From Akkermansiaceae bacterium (GTDB taxonomy: Bacteria > Verrucomicrobiota > Verrucomicrobiia > Verrucomicrobiales > DEV007), in NCBI GenBank assembly GCA_024233085.1, contig JACKQC010000002.1:186001-250000 (forward strand): DNA of 64,000 nucleotides, in the 5' to 3' direction. This document shows positions 45,900 to 55,237 of this stretch, in pieces. The notes beneath the pieces were generated by a model, which was given only the letters and a program-made list of their open reading frames with translations, had not been told where the DNA came from and did not search any database. Position numbers and translations under genes: made by a program. The stretch's first letter is position 1; every line of letters starts with the position of its first letter.

Positions 45900-47903
45900 A
45901 TGCCTCGTCCATCGGCCCTTTCGGGCTTGAATCCCGCGCAGCGCGAAGCGGCGGCCCAGATCGACGGTCCGGTCCTCATCCTGGCCGGCGCCGGCACGGG
46001 CAAGACGCGCGTCGTCACGACGCGGATCGCCCACATGCTCGACTCGGGCGTGCCGGCGGATCGCATCCTGGCGGTGACCTTCACGAACAAGGCCGCCGCC
46101 GAGATGCGGGAGCGCGCCGGGCTCATCGCGGGAAAGCGGGCGAAGGATGTCACGATCTCGACCTTTCACTCGCTCTGCGTGCGCGTCCTGCGCGCCGGGA
46201 TCGACCGGCTCGGCTACAAGCGCAACTTCACGATCTACACCCAATCCGACCAGCTCGGCCTGATCCGCCGCATCATCGTCCGCAAGGCGGGCAAGGACGA
46301 GAACCTCGAACCGAAGGCGGCGCAGGCGCTCATCAGCAAGGCCAAGAACCAGGGCACACCGGTGTCGGAATTCGACGACGCGCTGATCGCCGACGTTTAC
46401 CGTGCCTATCAGGTCGAGCTGAAACAGTTGAACGCGGTCGACTTCGACGACCTGCTGCTGCTGGCGGTGAAGCTGCTCGGCGAGCATCCCGATTTGCGCG
46501 ACCAGTGGCGGCGCCGGTTTCGCTTCGTGATGGTGGACGAGTTTCAGGACACGAACTCGCTCCAGATGCGCCTGCTCAAACACCTCGTCGGCGCGGAGAA
46601 AAACGTCTGCGTGGTCGGCGACGACGACCAGAGCATCTATGGCTGGCGCGGCGCGGAGATTTCCAATATCCTGGACTTCGAGCGCTTTTTCCCGGGCCCG
46701 AAGGTGGTGAAACTGGAGGAAAACTACCGCTCCAACAACACCATCCTCCGCCTGGCGAACAGCCTGATCCGCCACAACCGGCACCGGCGGGAAAAGACGC
46801 TCTGGAGCGGCCGGGGCGAGGGCGAAAAGGTGAGGATCGTCGCCATGCCGGACGCCGAGACCGAGGCCGACGCCGTGGTCGCGGAGATCGTCGACGCGCG
46901 GGCGCGCGAGGGCCGGGAGTGGGACGACTTCGCGATCCTTTTCCGCATGAACACCCAGTCGCGCGTCTTCGAGGAGGCCCTGCGGCGCGCCGAGGCGCCC
47001 TATCGCGTGATCGGCGGCCAGAGTTTCTACGAGCGGCGCGAGGTGAAGGATCTGCTGGCCTATCTCCAGCTCTTCATGAATTTCGACGACGACGTCAGCC
47101 TGCTGCGGGTGATCGCCACGCCGCCCCGGGGCATCGGCGCGGGCACCGTCGCGGACGCGACGGAGTTTTCCATCGCGCGGAAATGCAGCGTCTTCGACGC
47201 GCTGAACGACCCGGAGTTTCTCGCCCTGTTGTCCGCGAAAGCCCGCGGCGCCATCGGGCGATTCGTCGCGTTCTGCCATCGTTATGCCGACTCGGCGCAC
47301 ACCGAGACGGCGAATTACGCGGGAATGACCGAGGCGCTGGTCGAGGAGATCGAGTATTTCGACTTTCTCAAGCGCACCTGCAAGACGGGCGACGAGGCCG
47401 ACATGCGGCAGCGCAACGTGCGGGAGATGATCGAGGGCATGCGGTCGCACTTCGAAAAAAACGGCCGCAAGGGCCTGCGCGGATATCTCGACAGCGTGTC
47501 GCTGATGCAGGATCGCGAGGACGAGGACAAAGAGAAGGGCTGGGGCGTTTCCCTGATCACGATGCACGCGGCGAAGGGGCTGGAGTTTCCCGTCTGCCAC
47601 ATCGTCGGCGTCGAGGAGGGCGTGCTGCCGCATTCGCGCTCGGTCGAGGAGGGCAGCCGCGACGAGGAGCGGCGGCTGCTCTATGTGGGCATCACCCGCG
47701 CGATGGAAAAACTGACGCTCACCTGGTGCCACAGCCGCCGGCGCTACGGCCAGCCCATGCCCTGCATGCCGAGTTCGTTTTTCAAGGAGCTGGACCCGGC
47801 CGAGTTCGAGCGTCTCAACTTCGAGGAACTCGCCGCCCAACCCGCCGCCGAGGAGGTGGCGGAGGATTATTTCGCGAAGATGAAGGCGCTGCTGGCGTCG
47901 TGA
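45900..47903 (+). CDS. ATP-dependent DNA helicase, UvrD/PcrA/Rep family
   Basis: 667 residues, nearer the length of Rep (673) than of UvrD (720). It is a superfamily 1A 3'-to-5' translocase in replication and repair. Motifs in order: Q-motif NPAQREAA; Walker A LAGAGTGKTR (Lys35); Ia LAVTFTNKAAAEM; motif II VMVDEFQDTN; motif III VVGDDDQSIYGWRGA; motif IV LEENYRSN; motif V SLITMHAAKGLEFPVC; and motif VI EERRLLYVGITRAMEKL. It lacks the long C-terminal Tudor-like tail of UvrD. Which of the three it is cannot be decided here. It is separated from the DUF4870 gene by 31 bp. Confidence 0.95.
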   Translation: MPRPSALSGLNPAQREAAAQIDGPVLILAGAGTGKTRVVTTRIAHMLDSGVPADRILAVTFTNKAAAEMRERAGLIAGKRAKDVTISTFHSLCVRVLRAGIDRLGYKRNFTIYTQSDQLGLIRRIIVRKAGKDENLEPKAAQALISKAKNQGTPVSEFDDALIADVYRAYQVELKQLNAVDFDDLLLLAVKLLGEHPDLRDQWRRRFRFVMVDEFQDTNSLQMRLLKHLVGAEKNVCVVGDDDQSIYGWRGAEISNILDFERFFPGPKVVKLEENYRSNNTILRLANSLIRHNRHRREKTLWSGRGEGEKVRIVAMPDAETEADAVVAEIVDARAREGREWDDFAILFRMNTQSRVFEEALRRAEAPYRVIGGQSFYERREVKDLLAYLQLFMNFDDDVSLLRVIATPPRGIGAGTVADATEFSIARKCSVFDALNDPEFLALLSAKARGAIGRFVAFCHRYADSAHTETANYAGMTEALVEEIEYFDFLKRTCKTGDEADMRQRNVREMIEGMRSHFEKNGRKGLRGYLDSVSLMQDREDEDKEKGWGVSLITMHAAKGLEFPVCHIVGVEEGVLPHSRSVEEGSRDEERRLLYVGITRAMEKLTLTWCHSRRRYGQPMPCMPSSFFKELDPAEFERLNFEELAAQPAAEEVAEDYFAKMKALLAS

Positions 47904-47959
47904 TCGGGGCGCAAGGGGCCGCTTTTCCTTTCCGCCGCTCGCGGCTATAGTGCCGCGAT

Positions 47960-48745
47960 ATGCCCCGGGCCGCTTGCCATCGTCTTTTCGCGCCGCTCCT
48001 GCTGCCGGCGCTCGTCTTTCTCGCGCCCACGGCGTTCGGTCAGGAGAAATCCGCTCCCGAAGAGCCGGCGGCCGCCGCCGCCGCCAAGCCGCCGGAGGGT
48101 CCGCGGGTGGAAAAGACCGGGGAGCACCGCTACCGGCTCGGCGAAATTGACTTCGACGCCGAGACGCGCGAAATCCGCATCCCCGCCGTGGTGAACCTCC
48201 GCGAAGGCGGCCCGATCGAATACCTGCTCGTCAACGAAAACGGAAAGGTTCACGAGAGCCTGCTGACCACCAAGGCGCGACCGCTGCACCTCCAGATCGT
48301 GCTGAAACTGCTCCGCTACCGAAGCGGCGAGGGTGCCCTTTTCGACACCTTCCTGCCCGAGGAGGAGCAGCGCGAAAAGATCGAGGCCGGCGAAAAGGCG
48401 CCGCTCGGCGATGCCGTCGCCGTCACCGTTCGGTGGGAAATGGCGGGGGAAACCCGCGACGGTCCGCTCGCTCCCTGGATTTTCGACGCCGGCACGGGCG
48501 CGGCCATGACGGACGAACCGTGGATCGTGACCGGCTCCCACGTTTCCGGCGGGACTTATCTGGCGGAGTCGGAGGGCTCCTTTATCGGAATTTACCTCGA
48601 CCAGATCGCCATCCTGAACATGAGCCGGCCCGGCGCGGAGAACGACGAACGCTGGGGCGCCAACCCCGCCGAAACCCCCGAAGTGGGCCAGAAAGTCGCC
48701 ATCATTCTCAAACCCGTCACAAAACCCGGCGCCACGGCGCAATAG
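47960..48745 (+). CDS. YdjY-domain exported protein
   Basis: 261 residues with a signal peptide (LFAPLLLPALVFLAPTAFG). After a Pro/Ala linker comes the conserved pattern GEIDFDAETREIRIPAVVNLREGGPIEYLLVNENGKVHESLLTTKARPLHLQIVLKLL, which matches YdjY-type domains that PVC bacteria often carry near terpene-cyclase-fold proteins. The later part has GSHVSGGTYLAESEGSFIGIYLDQIAILN. No catalytic residue can be named. It is followed 49 bp later by an alpha-toroid protein on the same strand. Confidence 0.8.
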   Translation: MPRAACHRLFAPLLLPALVFLAPTAFGQEKSAPEEPAAAAAAKPPEGPRVEKTGEHRYRLGEIDFDAETREIRIPAVVNLREGGPIEYLLVNENGKVHESLLTTKARPLHLQIVLKLLRYRSGEGALFDTFLPEEEQREKIEAGEKAPLGDAVAVTVRWEMAGETRDGPLAPWIFDAGTGAAMTDEPWIVTGSHVSGGTYLAESEGSFIGIYLDQIAILNMSRPGAENDERWGANPAETPEVGQKVAIILKPVTKPGATAQ

Positions 48746-48794
48746 ACCGCGCGAAATCCGTCACCCGTCCCGCCATTTTTTTCCTTACCCGATC

Positions 48795-50000
48795 ATGAAA
48801 CCCAATCGCCTCCATCTCCCCTCCGGCCTGCTCGCCGTCCTCGTCCTCGTCTCCGCCGCCACGCCTTCCCCCGCGCAGGAAAAGGGGCGAATCTCGCCCG
48901 GCGCCGAGGGCAATCTCTCGCTCCGCCTGGAAATTCAGCGCGCCATCGACCGCGGTGTCGCCTACCTCATCAAAGTCCAGGCCGCCGACAAGGGCAACTG
49001 GGGCGACCCCCAGAACCCCGCCCTGACGGCCCTGCCGGTGATGGCGATCGTCAGCGATCCCGCCCGCGATCCCCGGGCGCCCCTGCCCGACGCCGTGAAA
49101 CGGGCCTACGATTTCATCCTCGGCAATGTCCGCGAGGACGGCGGCATTTATTATAAGGGCCTCGCCACCTACAACACCGCCCTCAGCCTCACCGCCCTCT
49201 CCCTGTCCGGTCAGGACGAATACCTGCCCGCCATCGCCCGCGCCCGCCGCTTTCTCGTTTCCCAGCAACAGGACTACGACAAAAAAGGCGTCACCGACAA
49301 TGTCCTCGACGGCGGCATCGGCTACGGCGGCAGCTCCGCCCACTCCGACCTGTCGAACACCCACTTCGCGGTCGAGGCCCTCTACTACTCGAAGATGGTT
49401 CTCGCCGACACGAAATACGACGACACCGGCGAGATCGACCTCGACTGGGACGCCGCGATCTCCTTTGTCGAGCGCTGCCAAAACTCCGAGAAAACCGTCG
49501 CCGCCCTCGGCGACTGGGCCGGCCTCCGCGAGGAGGACAGGGGCGGCTTCATCTATTTCCCCGGCGACACCAAGTCCGAGGAGATCGAGCTGCCCGGCGG
49601 CAAGACCGCCCTGCGGTCGTACGGCAGCATGACCTACGCCGGCATGCTCAGCTTCATTTACGCCGACATGGCGCCCGACGATCCGCGCATCCATGCGGCG
49701 ATGGACTGGCTCGGCAAGAACTACACCCTCGACGAGAACCCCGGCATGCAGGCCCAAGGCCTTTACTACTACTACCACACCATGGCCAAGGCCCTGTCCA
49801 TCGCCCGCGTTCCGGACCTGATGCTCGCCGACGGCCAGAAAATCGATTGGCGCGAAAAACTGAGCCTTAAAATCATGTCACGACAGAAAACGGACGGTTC
49901 GTGGGTGAACGAGGAATCGAACCGTTGGATGGAGGACAACTCCGCCCTCGTCACCAGCTACGCGCTGCTGGCGCTGGAGCATGTCTTCCGGCAGTTGTGA
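48795..50000 (+). CDS. Exported prenyltransferase/squalene-oxidase-repeat (alpha-toroid) protein
   Basis: 401 residues with a signal peptide (LLAVLVLVSAATPSPA). Repeated helical units of the terpene-cyclase/prenyltransferase alpha-toroid type are visible: QRAIDRGVAYLIKVQAADKGNWG, VREDGGIYYKGLATYNTALSL, NVLDGGIGYGGSSAHSDLSNTHFAVEAL, YGSMTYAGMLSFIYADM, QGLYYYYHTMAKAL and QKTDGSWVNEESNRWMEDNSALVTSYALLAL. The acid DxDD motif of squalene-hopene cyclase is not seen, so this is not a classic cyclase; related PVC proteins are periplasmic and uncharacterised. The preceding YdjY gene and the overlapping next gene probably form an operon. Confidence 0.82.
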   Translation: MKPNRLHLPSGLLAVLVLVSAATPSPAQEKGRISPGAEGNLSLRLEIQRAIDRGVAYLIKVQAADKGNWGDPQNPALTALPVMAIVSDPARDPRAPLPDAVKRAYDFILGNVREDGGIYYKGLATYNTALSLTALSLSGQDEYLPAIARARRFLVSQQQDYDKKGVTDNVLDGGIGYGGSSAHSDLSNTHFAVEALYYSKMVLADTKYDDTGEIDLDWDAAISFVERCQNSEKTVAALGDWAGLREEDRGGFIYFPGDTKSEEIELPGGKTALRSYGSMTYAGMLSFIYADMAPDDPRIHAAMDWLGKNYTLDENPGMQAQGLYYYYHTMAKALSIARVPDLMLADGQKIDWREKLSLKIMSRQKTDGSWVNEESNRWMEDNSALVTSYALLALEHVFRQL

Positions 50001-50335
50001 AAGATTCCCGCGGGACGGGGATTTCCCGACCCAAAAACCGAGTGCGCAAACTCGTCAAATTCGTCGCGCAAAGCGATCCCGAACGCTGGCTGGTCGGGCT
50101 TTACGCACTTGTCGCCCTCCTCGCGGGCGGTCTCGCCTTCAGGCAATGTCTCGCCGGTATCGGTATGGGAAGTTCGCGCGAAAACGCCGTCATGGCCTCT
50201 TTCGCGACAACCGCGATGGTGTTCATCCTGGTGTCGATCGGTCTGGATCCGTGGCCCCTCCGCATCCGCTGGATCCTGGGCTCACTCGTGGCGGCTTTGT
50301 TGACCGCGATTCACTTCTTCGCCTTTTCTTCGTAG
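49997..50335 (+). CDS. Small three-TM membrane protein
   Basis: 112 residues from a GTG that overlaps the previous stop by 4 bp (GTGA). Basic N-terminus (RPKNRVRKLVKFVAQ), then three hydrophobic segments: WLVGLYALVALLAGGLAF, AVMASFATTAMVFILVSIGL and WILGSLVAALLTAIHFFAF. No family recognised. Overlap with the alpha-toroid gene supports translation coupling and a related role. The 3' end faces recN across REP-like locus H. Confidence 0.65.
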   Translation: MKDSRGTGISRPKNRVRKLVKFVAQSDPERWLVGLYALVALLAGGLAFRQCLAGIGMGSSRENAVMASFATTAMVFILVSIGLDPWPLRIRWILGSLVAALLTAIHFFAFSS

Positions 50336-50370
50336 GCGGAGCCCCCATTCCCGCGATGCCCTTTAACCCC

Positions 50371-50411
50371 CGGTCAACCCTGTTGGGTCCGTGACCAAAC
50401 CCTGTTGGGTC
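50371..50411. repeat. REP-like direct pair, locus H
   Basis: Two CCT-loop units in the same orientation, 50371-50389 (left arm eroded) and 50393-50411 (gaccaaaccctgttgggtc), with the 3-bp spacer cgt, so a 22-bp period. It lies between convergent 3' ends, 12 bp beyond the recN stop. Confidence 0.88.
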
Positions 50412-50423
50412 GTCCCGTCGTTT

Positions 50424-52079
50424 TCACGCCGCCGCGCCGGCGAGCAGGGTTTTTGCGAGGGCTTTCGCCTCGCTTCCGCCACCGCCGAGCATGCGGGACA
50501 ATTCGGCGATCCGCTCGTCGCCCTCGACCCGTTGGAGCGCGGAATGGGTGGCGTTGCCGGAGAATTCCTTGGTCACCACGTAGTGGCAATGCGCGCGTGC
50601 CGCGACCTGCGGCATGTGGGTGATGGCGACCACTTGATGCCGGTCGCCGAGGGCGGCCATCTTCTTCCCGACGGCATGGGCGATCTCGCCGCCGACATTG
50701 GCGTCGATCTCGTCGAAGACCATCAAGGGAATGCGGTCCTGGTCGGCCAGGGCGCTCTTCACGGCGAGCATCACCCGCGACATTTCCCCGCTGGAGGCGA
50801 TAATCCGCAACGGTTTGGGCGGTTCGCCGGGATTGGGGGCGAACATGAAATCCACCGTCTCGAAACCGCGCGGCAAAGGCTCGACGGCGGGGTCGAGTTT
50901 CAGCTCGAAGACGCTCTGTTTGAAGCCGAGGTCCTCGAGATGACCGGCGATCTCGGCGGCGAGCTTCGGCGCGGCGGCGGCGCGTTTTTTCGTCAAAACG
51001 GCGCCGGCTTTATCGAGGAGGGCGCGGGCCTTCAACAAGGCGGTCTCGAGTTTTTCGAGTTCTTCCTCGCGGCGGTCGATGCGGTCGAGCCGGACGCGGG
51101 CCTGGGTGTGGTAGGCGAGGACATCCTCGAGGGTGGCGCCGTATTTGCGTTTCAGGTTCTCGAGGGTGTCGATGCGGCGTTCCATCGTCTCGATCTCGGC
51201 GGGATCGAACTCCAGCTCGCCGACGTAGTGACCGAGCGCGGTCTCGAGGTCCTCCAGCTCGACGCGGGCCGAGTCGAAACCGCCGAATCGTTCGGCGACG
51301 GCGGGGTCGAGGCGCTCGAGATGGTGCAGGGCGCGATGGACATTGCCGAGACTGGCGACGGCGCCGGAGAGATCGGCGAGGGCCTCGTTGGCCAGTTCGA
51401 CGAGACGGGCGCCGTTGTGCGCGAGCCGGTAACGCTGCTCCAGTTCGGCCGCTTCGGCGGGGTTGAGTTCGGCGGTCTCGATTTCCTCGACCTGATAGCG
51501 GAGCAGTTCGATCTCGGAATCGGTGGCCTGGCGCAGGCCGCGAAACTCCTCCAGCTCGGTGGCGGCGCGCTGCCAGTCGCGCCAGGCGGACGCGTAGGCC
51601 TGGCGCTCGGACGAAAGCCGGGCGTAGGCGTCGAGCATGGCGAGCTGGCGATCCTGGGAGAGGAGCGACTGGTGCTCGTGGGGACCGTGGAGATCGACGA
51701 GCAGATTGCCCAGCGACTTGAGAATCGCCAGCGTGCAGGGCGAACAGTTGACGAACTGCTTGTTCCCGCTGCCGCCGCCGAAGACGCGCTTCACCACGAG
51801 CGTGTTGCCCTCGCACGGGTCGAGCCCCGCCTCCTCGAGCAGGTCGTTGACGGCGGACAGGTTCGACGCCAGCTCGAAGACGGCTTCGACGTTGCAACTG
51901 TCCGCCCCGGTCCGGATGAGGTCGTGGTTCGCCCGCTCGCCGAGGATGAGCTTGAGCGCGCCGACGATCATGGACTTGCCGGCGCCGGTCTGGCCGGTGA
52001 CGCCGACGAGCCCGGGACCGATTTCCCAGGTCAGATCGTCCACCAGGGCGAGGTTTTTGATCTTCAGAACGGTGAGCAT
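50424..52079 (-). CDS. recN: DNA repair protein RecN
   Basis: 551 residues from the ATG at 52079, the usual length. SMC-like ATPase for double-strand-break repair. N-terminus MLTVLKIKNLALVDDLTWEIGPGLVGVTGQTGAGKS has Walker A Lys35. A long charged coiled coil runs about 150-370 (SEIELLRYQVEEIETAEL, ETMERRIDTLENLKRKYGATLEDVLAY). The C-terminal lobe has the ABC signature IIASSGEMSRVMLAVKSAL, Walker B LMVFDEIDANVGG and AITHMPQVAARAHCHYVV. Diverged from the PhnP-like gene with 66 bp between starts; CATAAT at 52101-52106 (minus) could be its -10, but no LexA-type box was identified. Confidence 0.96.
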   Translation of the reverse strand: MLTVLKIKNLALVDDLTWEIGPGLVGVTGQTGAGKSMIVGALKLILGERANHDLIRTGADSCNVEAVFELASNLSAVNDLLEEAGLDPCEGNTLVVKRVFGGGSGNKQFVNCSPCTLAILKSLGNLLVDLHGPHEHQSLLSQDRQLAMLDAYARLSSERQAYASAWRDWQRAATELEEFRGLRQATDSEIELLRYQVEEIETAELNPAEAAELEQRYRLAHNGARLVELANEALADLSGAVASLGNVHRALHHLERLDPAVAERFGGFDSARVELEDLETALGHYVGELEFDPAEIETMERRIDTLENLKRKYGATLEDVLAYHTQARVRLDRIDRREEELEKLETALLKARALLDKAGAVLTKKRAAAAPKLAAEIAGHLEDLGFKQSVFELKLDPAVEPLPRGFETVDFMFAPNPGEPPKPLRIIASSGEMSRVMLAVKSALADQDRIPLMVFDEIDANVGGEIAHAVGKKMAALGDRHQVVAITHMPQVAARAHCHYVVTKEFSGNATHSALQRVEGDERIAELSRMLGGGGSEAKALAKTLLAGAAA

Positions 52080-52145
52080 TTGAGCGGGGCGGGGACTTCG
52101 ATTATGTAGCCGAATCCGGCGCGCTTCGCTCGGAAAAAAGTTCGC

Positions 52146-52997
52146 ATGTCCGAAGGTTTCGAGATCGTTTTCCTCGGCACGGGCACCTCGATCGGGGTGC
52201 CGGTGATCGGCTGCGACTGTCCGGTCTGCACCTCGCGGGACCCGAAAAACCAGCGCACCCGCTGTTCGCTCTGGGTGCGAACGCCCGACGGCCATTCGCT
52301 GATCGTGGACACGGGTCCCGACCTGCGCGTGCAGTGCCTGCGCGAGGGCATCACCCACCTCGACGCCGCGCTTTTCACCCACGAACACTCCGATCACCTG
52401 ATGGGTTTCGACGACCTCCGGCGTTTCACCGTGGGGCACGACGCCTCGCTGCCGATCCACGGCCCTCCGAGCTGCCTGGACCGGTTGCGGGTGGCGTTCG
52501 CCTACGCTTTCAACGGGGAGAATCGCTACGTCGGCTATCTGAAACCCGAGCCGCACGCCGTCGAGGGACCCTTCCGGATCGGCGACACGCGGATCGTGCC
52601 GCTGCCGGTCAAGCATGGCAAGGTGCCGACGATCGGTTACCTTTTCGAGAAAGCCGCGACGGGCCGCAAGGCGCTCGCCTACATCCCCGACGCCAAGACC
52701 GTGCCCGAGCCGACCCTCGAAGCGCTGCGCGGCGTCGACATCCTCATCCTCGACGCCCTGCACGACACCCCGCACCCGACGCATCTCTGTCTCGAGGAAT
52801 CGCTCGCCATCGCGGCGAGGGCGGGCGCCCGCGAGACGTGGTTCACCCATTTTTCCTGCCGCATGGACTATCGCGCGGTCGAGCCGACCCTGCCCGAAAA
52901 CGTGGGCCTGGCCTGGGACGGGCTGAAACGGCGCGCCTTTCCGGCGACGAATCGCGACGGGATCGATCCCGCGAATCCCGGCGAAAGCGAACGATGA
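52146..52997 (+). CDS. PhnP-like metallo-beta-lactamase-fold hydrolase
   Basis: 283 residues. The N-terminus IVFLGTGTSIGVPVIGCDCPVCTSRDPKNQRTRCSLWV carries the extra zinc-binding cysteines (23, 25, 28) of the PhnP/phosphodiesterase group. The dinuclear site is TREHSDH-like: FTHEHSDHLMGFDDLRRF (His79, His81, Asp83, His84), then PLPVKHGKVPTIGYLF and LDALHDTPHPTHL. Such enzymes hydrolyse cyclic phosphodiesters; no phosphonate genes are nearby, so the substrate is open. The next gene (DUF2851) overlaps its stop by 4 bp. Confidence 0.88.
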   Translation: MSEGFEIVFLGTGTSIGVPVIGCDCPVCTSRDPKNQRTRCSLWVRTPDGHSLIVDTGPDLRVQCLREGITHLDAALFTHEHSDHLMGFDDLRRFTVGHDASLPIHGPPSCLDRLRVAFAYAFNGENRYVGYLKPEPHAVEGPFRIGDTRIVPLPVKHGKVPTIGYLFEKAATGRKALAYIPDAKTVPEPTLEALRGVDILILDALHDTPHPTHLCLEESLAIAARAGARETWFTHFSCRMDYRAVEPTLPENVGLAWDGLKRRAFPATNRDGIDPANPGESER

Positions 52998-54466
52998 AAG
53001 GCGGCGCGGACAGGCTCGCGGGCGCGGCGCGTTACGCGGATTTTCGCGCGGCGGTGTTCGCGAACGCCACGCTGCGGGAGCCGCCTCTCCCGCGGGACCC
53101 GGCCGGCCCGATGCCCGAGATCGAGATGCAGGCGCGCTGGTTCGCGGGGGAGTTCGGGCGAAAATTTCTCGGCGCCAACGGTGAGCCGGTCGAGATCGTC
53201 CAATTCGGTCATTGGAACCACGCGGCGGGCCCCGACTTCACCGAATGCGCCGTCCGCATCGGCGATCGGCGACATACCGGCGCCATCGAAGTGGACCGCG
53301 ACGCGGCAAACTGGGAATCGCACGGCCACGGCGCGAATCCCGCCTTTGACGACGTGGTGCTGCACGTCTTCTTCGCGAAATCGCCGCCGGCAACCGGACC
53401 CGGCGCCGCGGAGGAGACGCGGTTTTTCACCCGCGACAGCCGGCATCGCGCGGTCGCCCAGGTCGCGCTCGATCCGGCCGCGCTCGCGGGCGGCGGCGAG
53501 GCGCGGCCCTTCGGCTGGATTCCCGAGGCGCGGCTGGGGCGTTGCGCCACGCCGCTGCGGGAGTTTTCCGGCGAGGCGCTCGATTCGCTGCTCACGGCGG
53601 CGGCCCAGTTTCGTCTGCTGGAAAAAAACGCCCGGCTCCGCGCCATCGCGGACGCGCATTCGGAGGACCAGGCCCTGTTCCAGGCCCTCGCCGAAGCGCT
53701 CGGATTCCGGCACAACCGCTTCGCCATGGCGGCGCTCGCCCAGCGGCTGCCGATGAAACGGCTCCGCCGCGAGGAGCCCGACACGCGCGAGGCGTTGCTT
53801 TTCGGGGCGGCGGGTTTCATCGATCACGAGCACTACGCCGCCGCCGAACCCGAGGCCCGCCGCTACCTGAAGGAACTCTGGGATCGCTGGTGGCGCCTGC
53901 GCGACGCCCACGAACCCGACGCCGAGCGCCGTCTCCACTGGCGCGTGGCCGGCGCGCGCCCCGTCAATCACCCCCAGCGCCGCGTCGCCGCCCTCGCCGC
54001 GCTGGCCAACCACTGGCGCGCCTTCCGCGCCGCCATGCCCTCGCCCGCGGATGGCGGCGACTGGCCGAAGACGGTGCGCCGTCTGCTGACCGGGCTGGAG
54101 CATCCCTATTGGTCGACCCACTACACTCTGAGGTCCGCCCCCTCGGCGAAACCCATGGCCCTCGTCGGCAAGGATCGCGTGCTCGACATTCTGGGCAACG
54201 TCCTGTTTCCCCTCGCCGTCGCCGCCGACCCGGCCCAGTGGGAACGTTTCAAAGCGCTGCCCGGCGCCGTCTCGAACGAAAAACTGCGCCGCGCCACGCT
54301 CCGTCTCTTCGGCGAAAACGATCCCCGGGCCGCCGAATGCGTGAAGGCTTACTACCGCCAGCAAGCCCTGCTGCAAATCTACCGCGATTTCTGTCTCGAG
54401 GACTTCAGCGAATGCGCCGAGTGCCCCTTTCCCGGGCAGTTGCTCCAGTGGAACGGCGAGAGGTGA
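52994..54466 (+). CDS. DUF2851 protein
   Basis: 490 residues from an ATG overlapping the previous stop (ATGA). Family landmarks: MQARWFAGEFGRKFLGANGEPVEIVQFGHWNHAAGPDFTECAVRIGDRRHTGAIEVDRDAANWESHGH near the N-terminus, AALAQRLPMKRL in the middle, and a C-terminal cysteine set FCLEDFSECAECPFPGQL. The G-x-N-x-x-x-GPDF motif followed by G-x-IEV resembles restriction-endonuclease-like cores, so a nucleic-acid role is possible; function is not established. Coupling with the PhnP-like enzyme suggests a shared pathway. Confidence 0.85.
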   Translation: MKGGADRLAGAARYADFRAAVFANATLREPPLPRDPAGPMPEIEMQARWFAGEFGRKFLGANGEPVEIVQFGHWNHAAGPDFTECAVRIGDRRHTGAIEVDRDAANWESHGHGANPAFDDVVLHVFFAKSPPATGPGAAEETRFFTRDSRHRAVAQVALDPAALAGGGEARPFGWIPEARLGRCATPLREFSGEALDSLLTAAAQFRLLEKNARLRAIADAHSEDQALFQALAEALGFRHNRFAMAALAQRLPMKRLRREEPDTREALLFGAAGFIDHEHYAAAEPEARRYLKELWDRWWRLRDAHEPDAERRLHWRVAGARPVNHPQRRVAALAALANHWRAFRAAMPSPADGGDWPKTVRRLLTGLEHPYWSTHYTLRSAPSAKPMALVGKDRVLDILGNVLFPLAVAADPAQWERFKALPGAVSNEKLRRATLRLFGENDPRAAECVKAYYRQQALLQIYRDFCLEDFSECAECPFPGQLLQWNGER

Positions 54467-54475
54467 CGCCCCACC

Positions 54476-55222
54476 TCACCGCTCCCCCTTCAGCGAGGGC
54501 AGGCTTTGCAGGTAGGCGATGTCCTCCGCCGACAGTTTTCCGAACTGGACGGGAATTTTTTCGCCGTCCGGACGGATCAGCGTGCCGCCGGGTCCATCCG
54601 CGTCCAGCAGGGCGGCGTTCACCGTCGTGCCGTCCTTGAATTTCCAGTCCCGCACCGGCGACAGCGTCACCATCCGCTCGGTCACGTCGCCTTTCTTGAT
54701 CGAAATCGCGCCGGTCGTCAGCCGGCCCGCCGCGTCCTTCGCCTTTTCCTCGGCCATGGCGATCTCCTCCGGCGTCAGGCGCTTGGCCTTTTGACGGGCG
54801 CTCAGGATCGCCGCCGCCAGGGCGTCCGGGTCCGCGCCCGTCGCGCCGGCGAGCTTTTCGCCCCCGGCGGTGGCGAGCACCAGGACGGGAAAGGTCTCCA
54901 GCGGCTCCCCGAAACGATCCGTGAACAGCGTCCGGTCGCCCGCGTTTCCGTTTCGGCAGCGCGCGATCACAAATTCCTTCTCGTGCGCCGCCAGCGCGGC
55001 GGTCAGGGCCGCCTCGGCTTCCCGCGAATCGTCGGAAAGATCGCGCAGCATGACGAAGGCAATCAGCCGGTCATTTTCCCGGGCAAAGGCGACCGCCTCG
55101 CGGGAGTCGCCGAAGCTTTTCGGCTCCGCGAAGGCCGGTCCCGGCGCCAACCCGGCCGCCAAAGCGCCGGCGCCGGCCAGGCGCGCGAGAGTTTTCAGTC
55201 CGGTCCGCATGGGCACACTCAT
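54476..55222 (-). CDS. Exported protein, thioredoxin-like region plus SHD1-like domain
   Basis: 248 residues with a signal peptide (LARLAGAGALAAGLAPGPAFA). Residues about 35-140 look thioredoxin-like in strand order (REAVAFARENDRLIAFVMLRD, FPVLVLATAGG) but have no CxxC. Residues about 190-245 have RDWKFKDGTTVNAALLDADGPGGTLIRPDGEKIPVQFGKLSAEDIAYLQSL, the pattern of the SHD1-like domains common in planctomycetes and Verrucomicrobiota. The function is unknown. It is convergent with DUF2851 and precedes an HNH gene on the same strand read from the other end. Confidence 0.75.
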   Translation of the reverse strand: MSVPMRTGLKTLARLAGAGALAAGLAPGPAFAEPKSFGDSREAVAFARENDRLIAFVMLRDLSDDSREAEAALTAALAAHEKEFVIARCRNGNAGDRTLFTDRFGEPLETFPVLVLATAGGEKLAGATGADPDALAAAILSARQKAKRLTPEEIAMAEEKAKDAAGRLTTGAISIKKGDVTERMVTLSPVRDWKFKDGTTVNAALLDADGPGGTLIRPDGEKIPVQFGKLSAEDIAYLQSLPSLKGER

Positions 55223-55237
55223 AGCACAGGATCGGTC

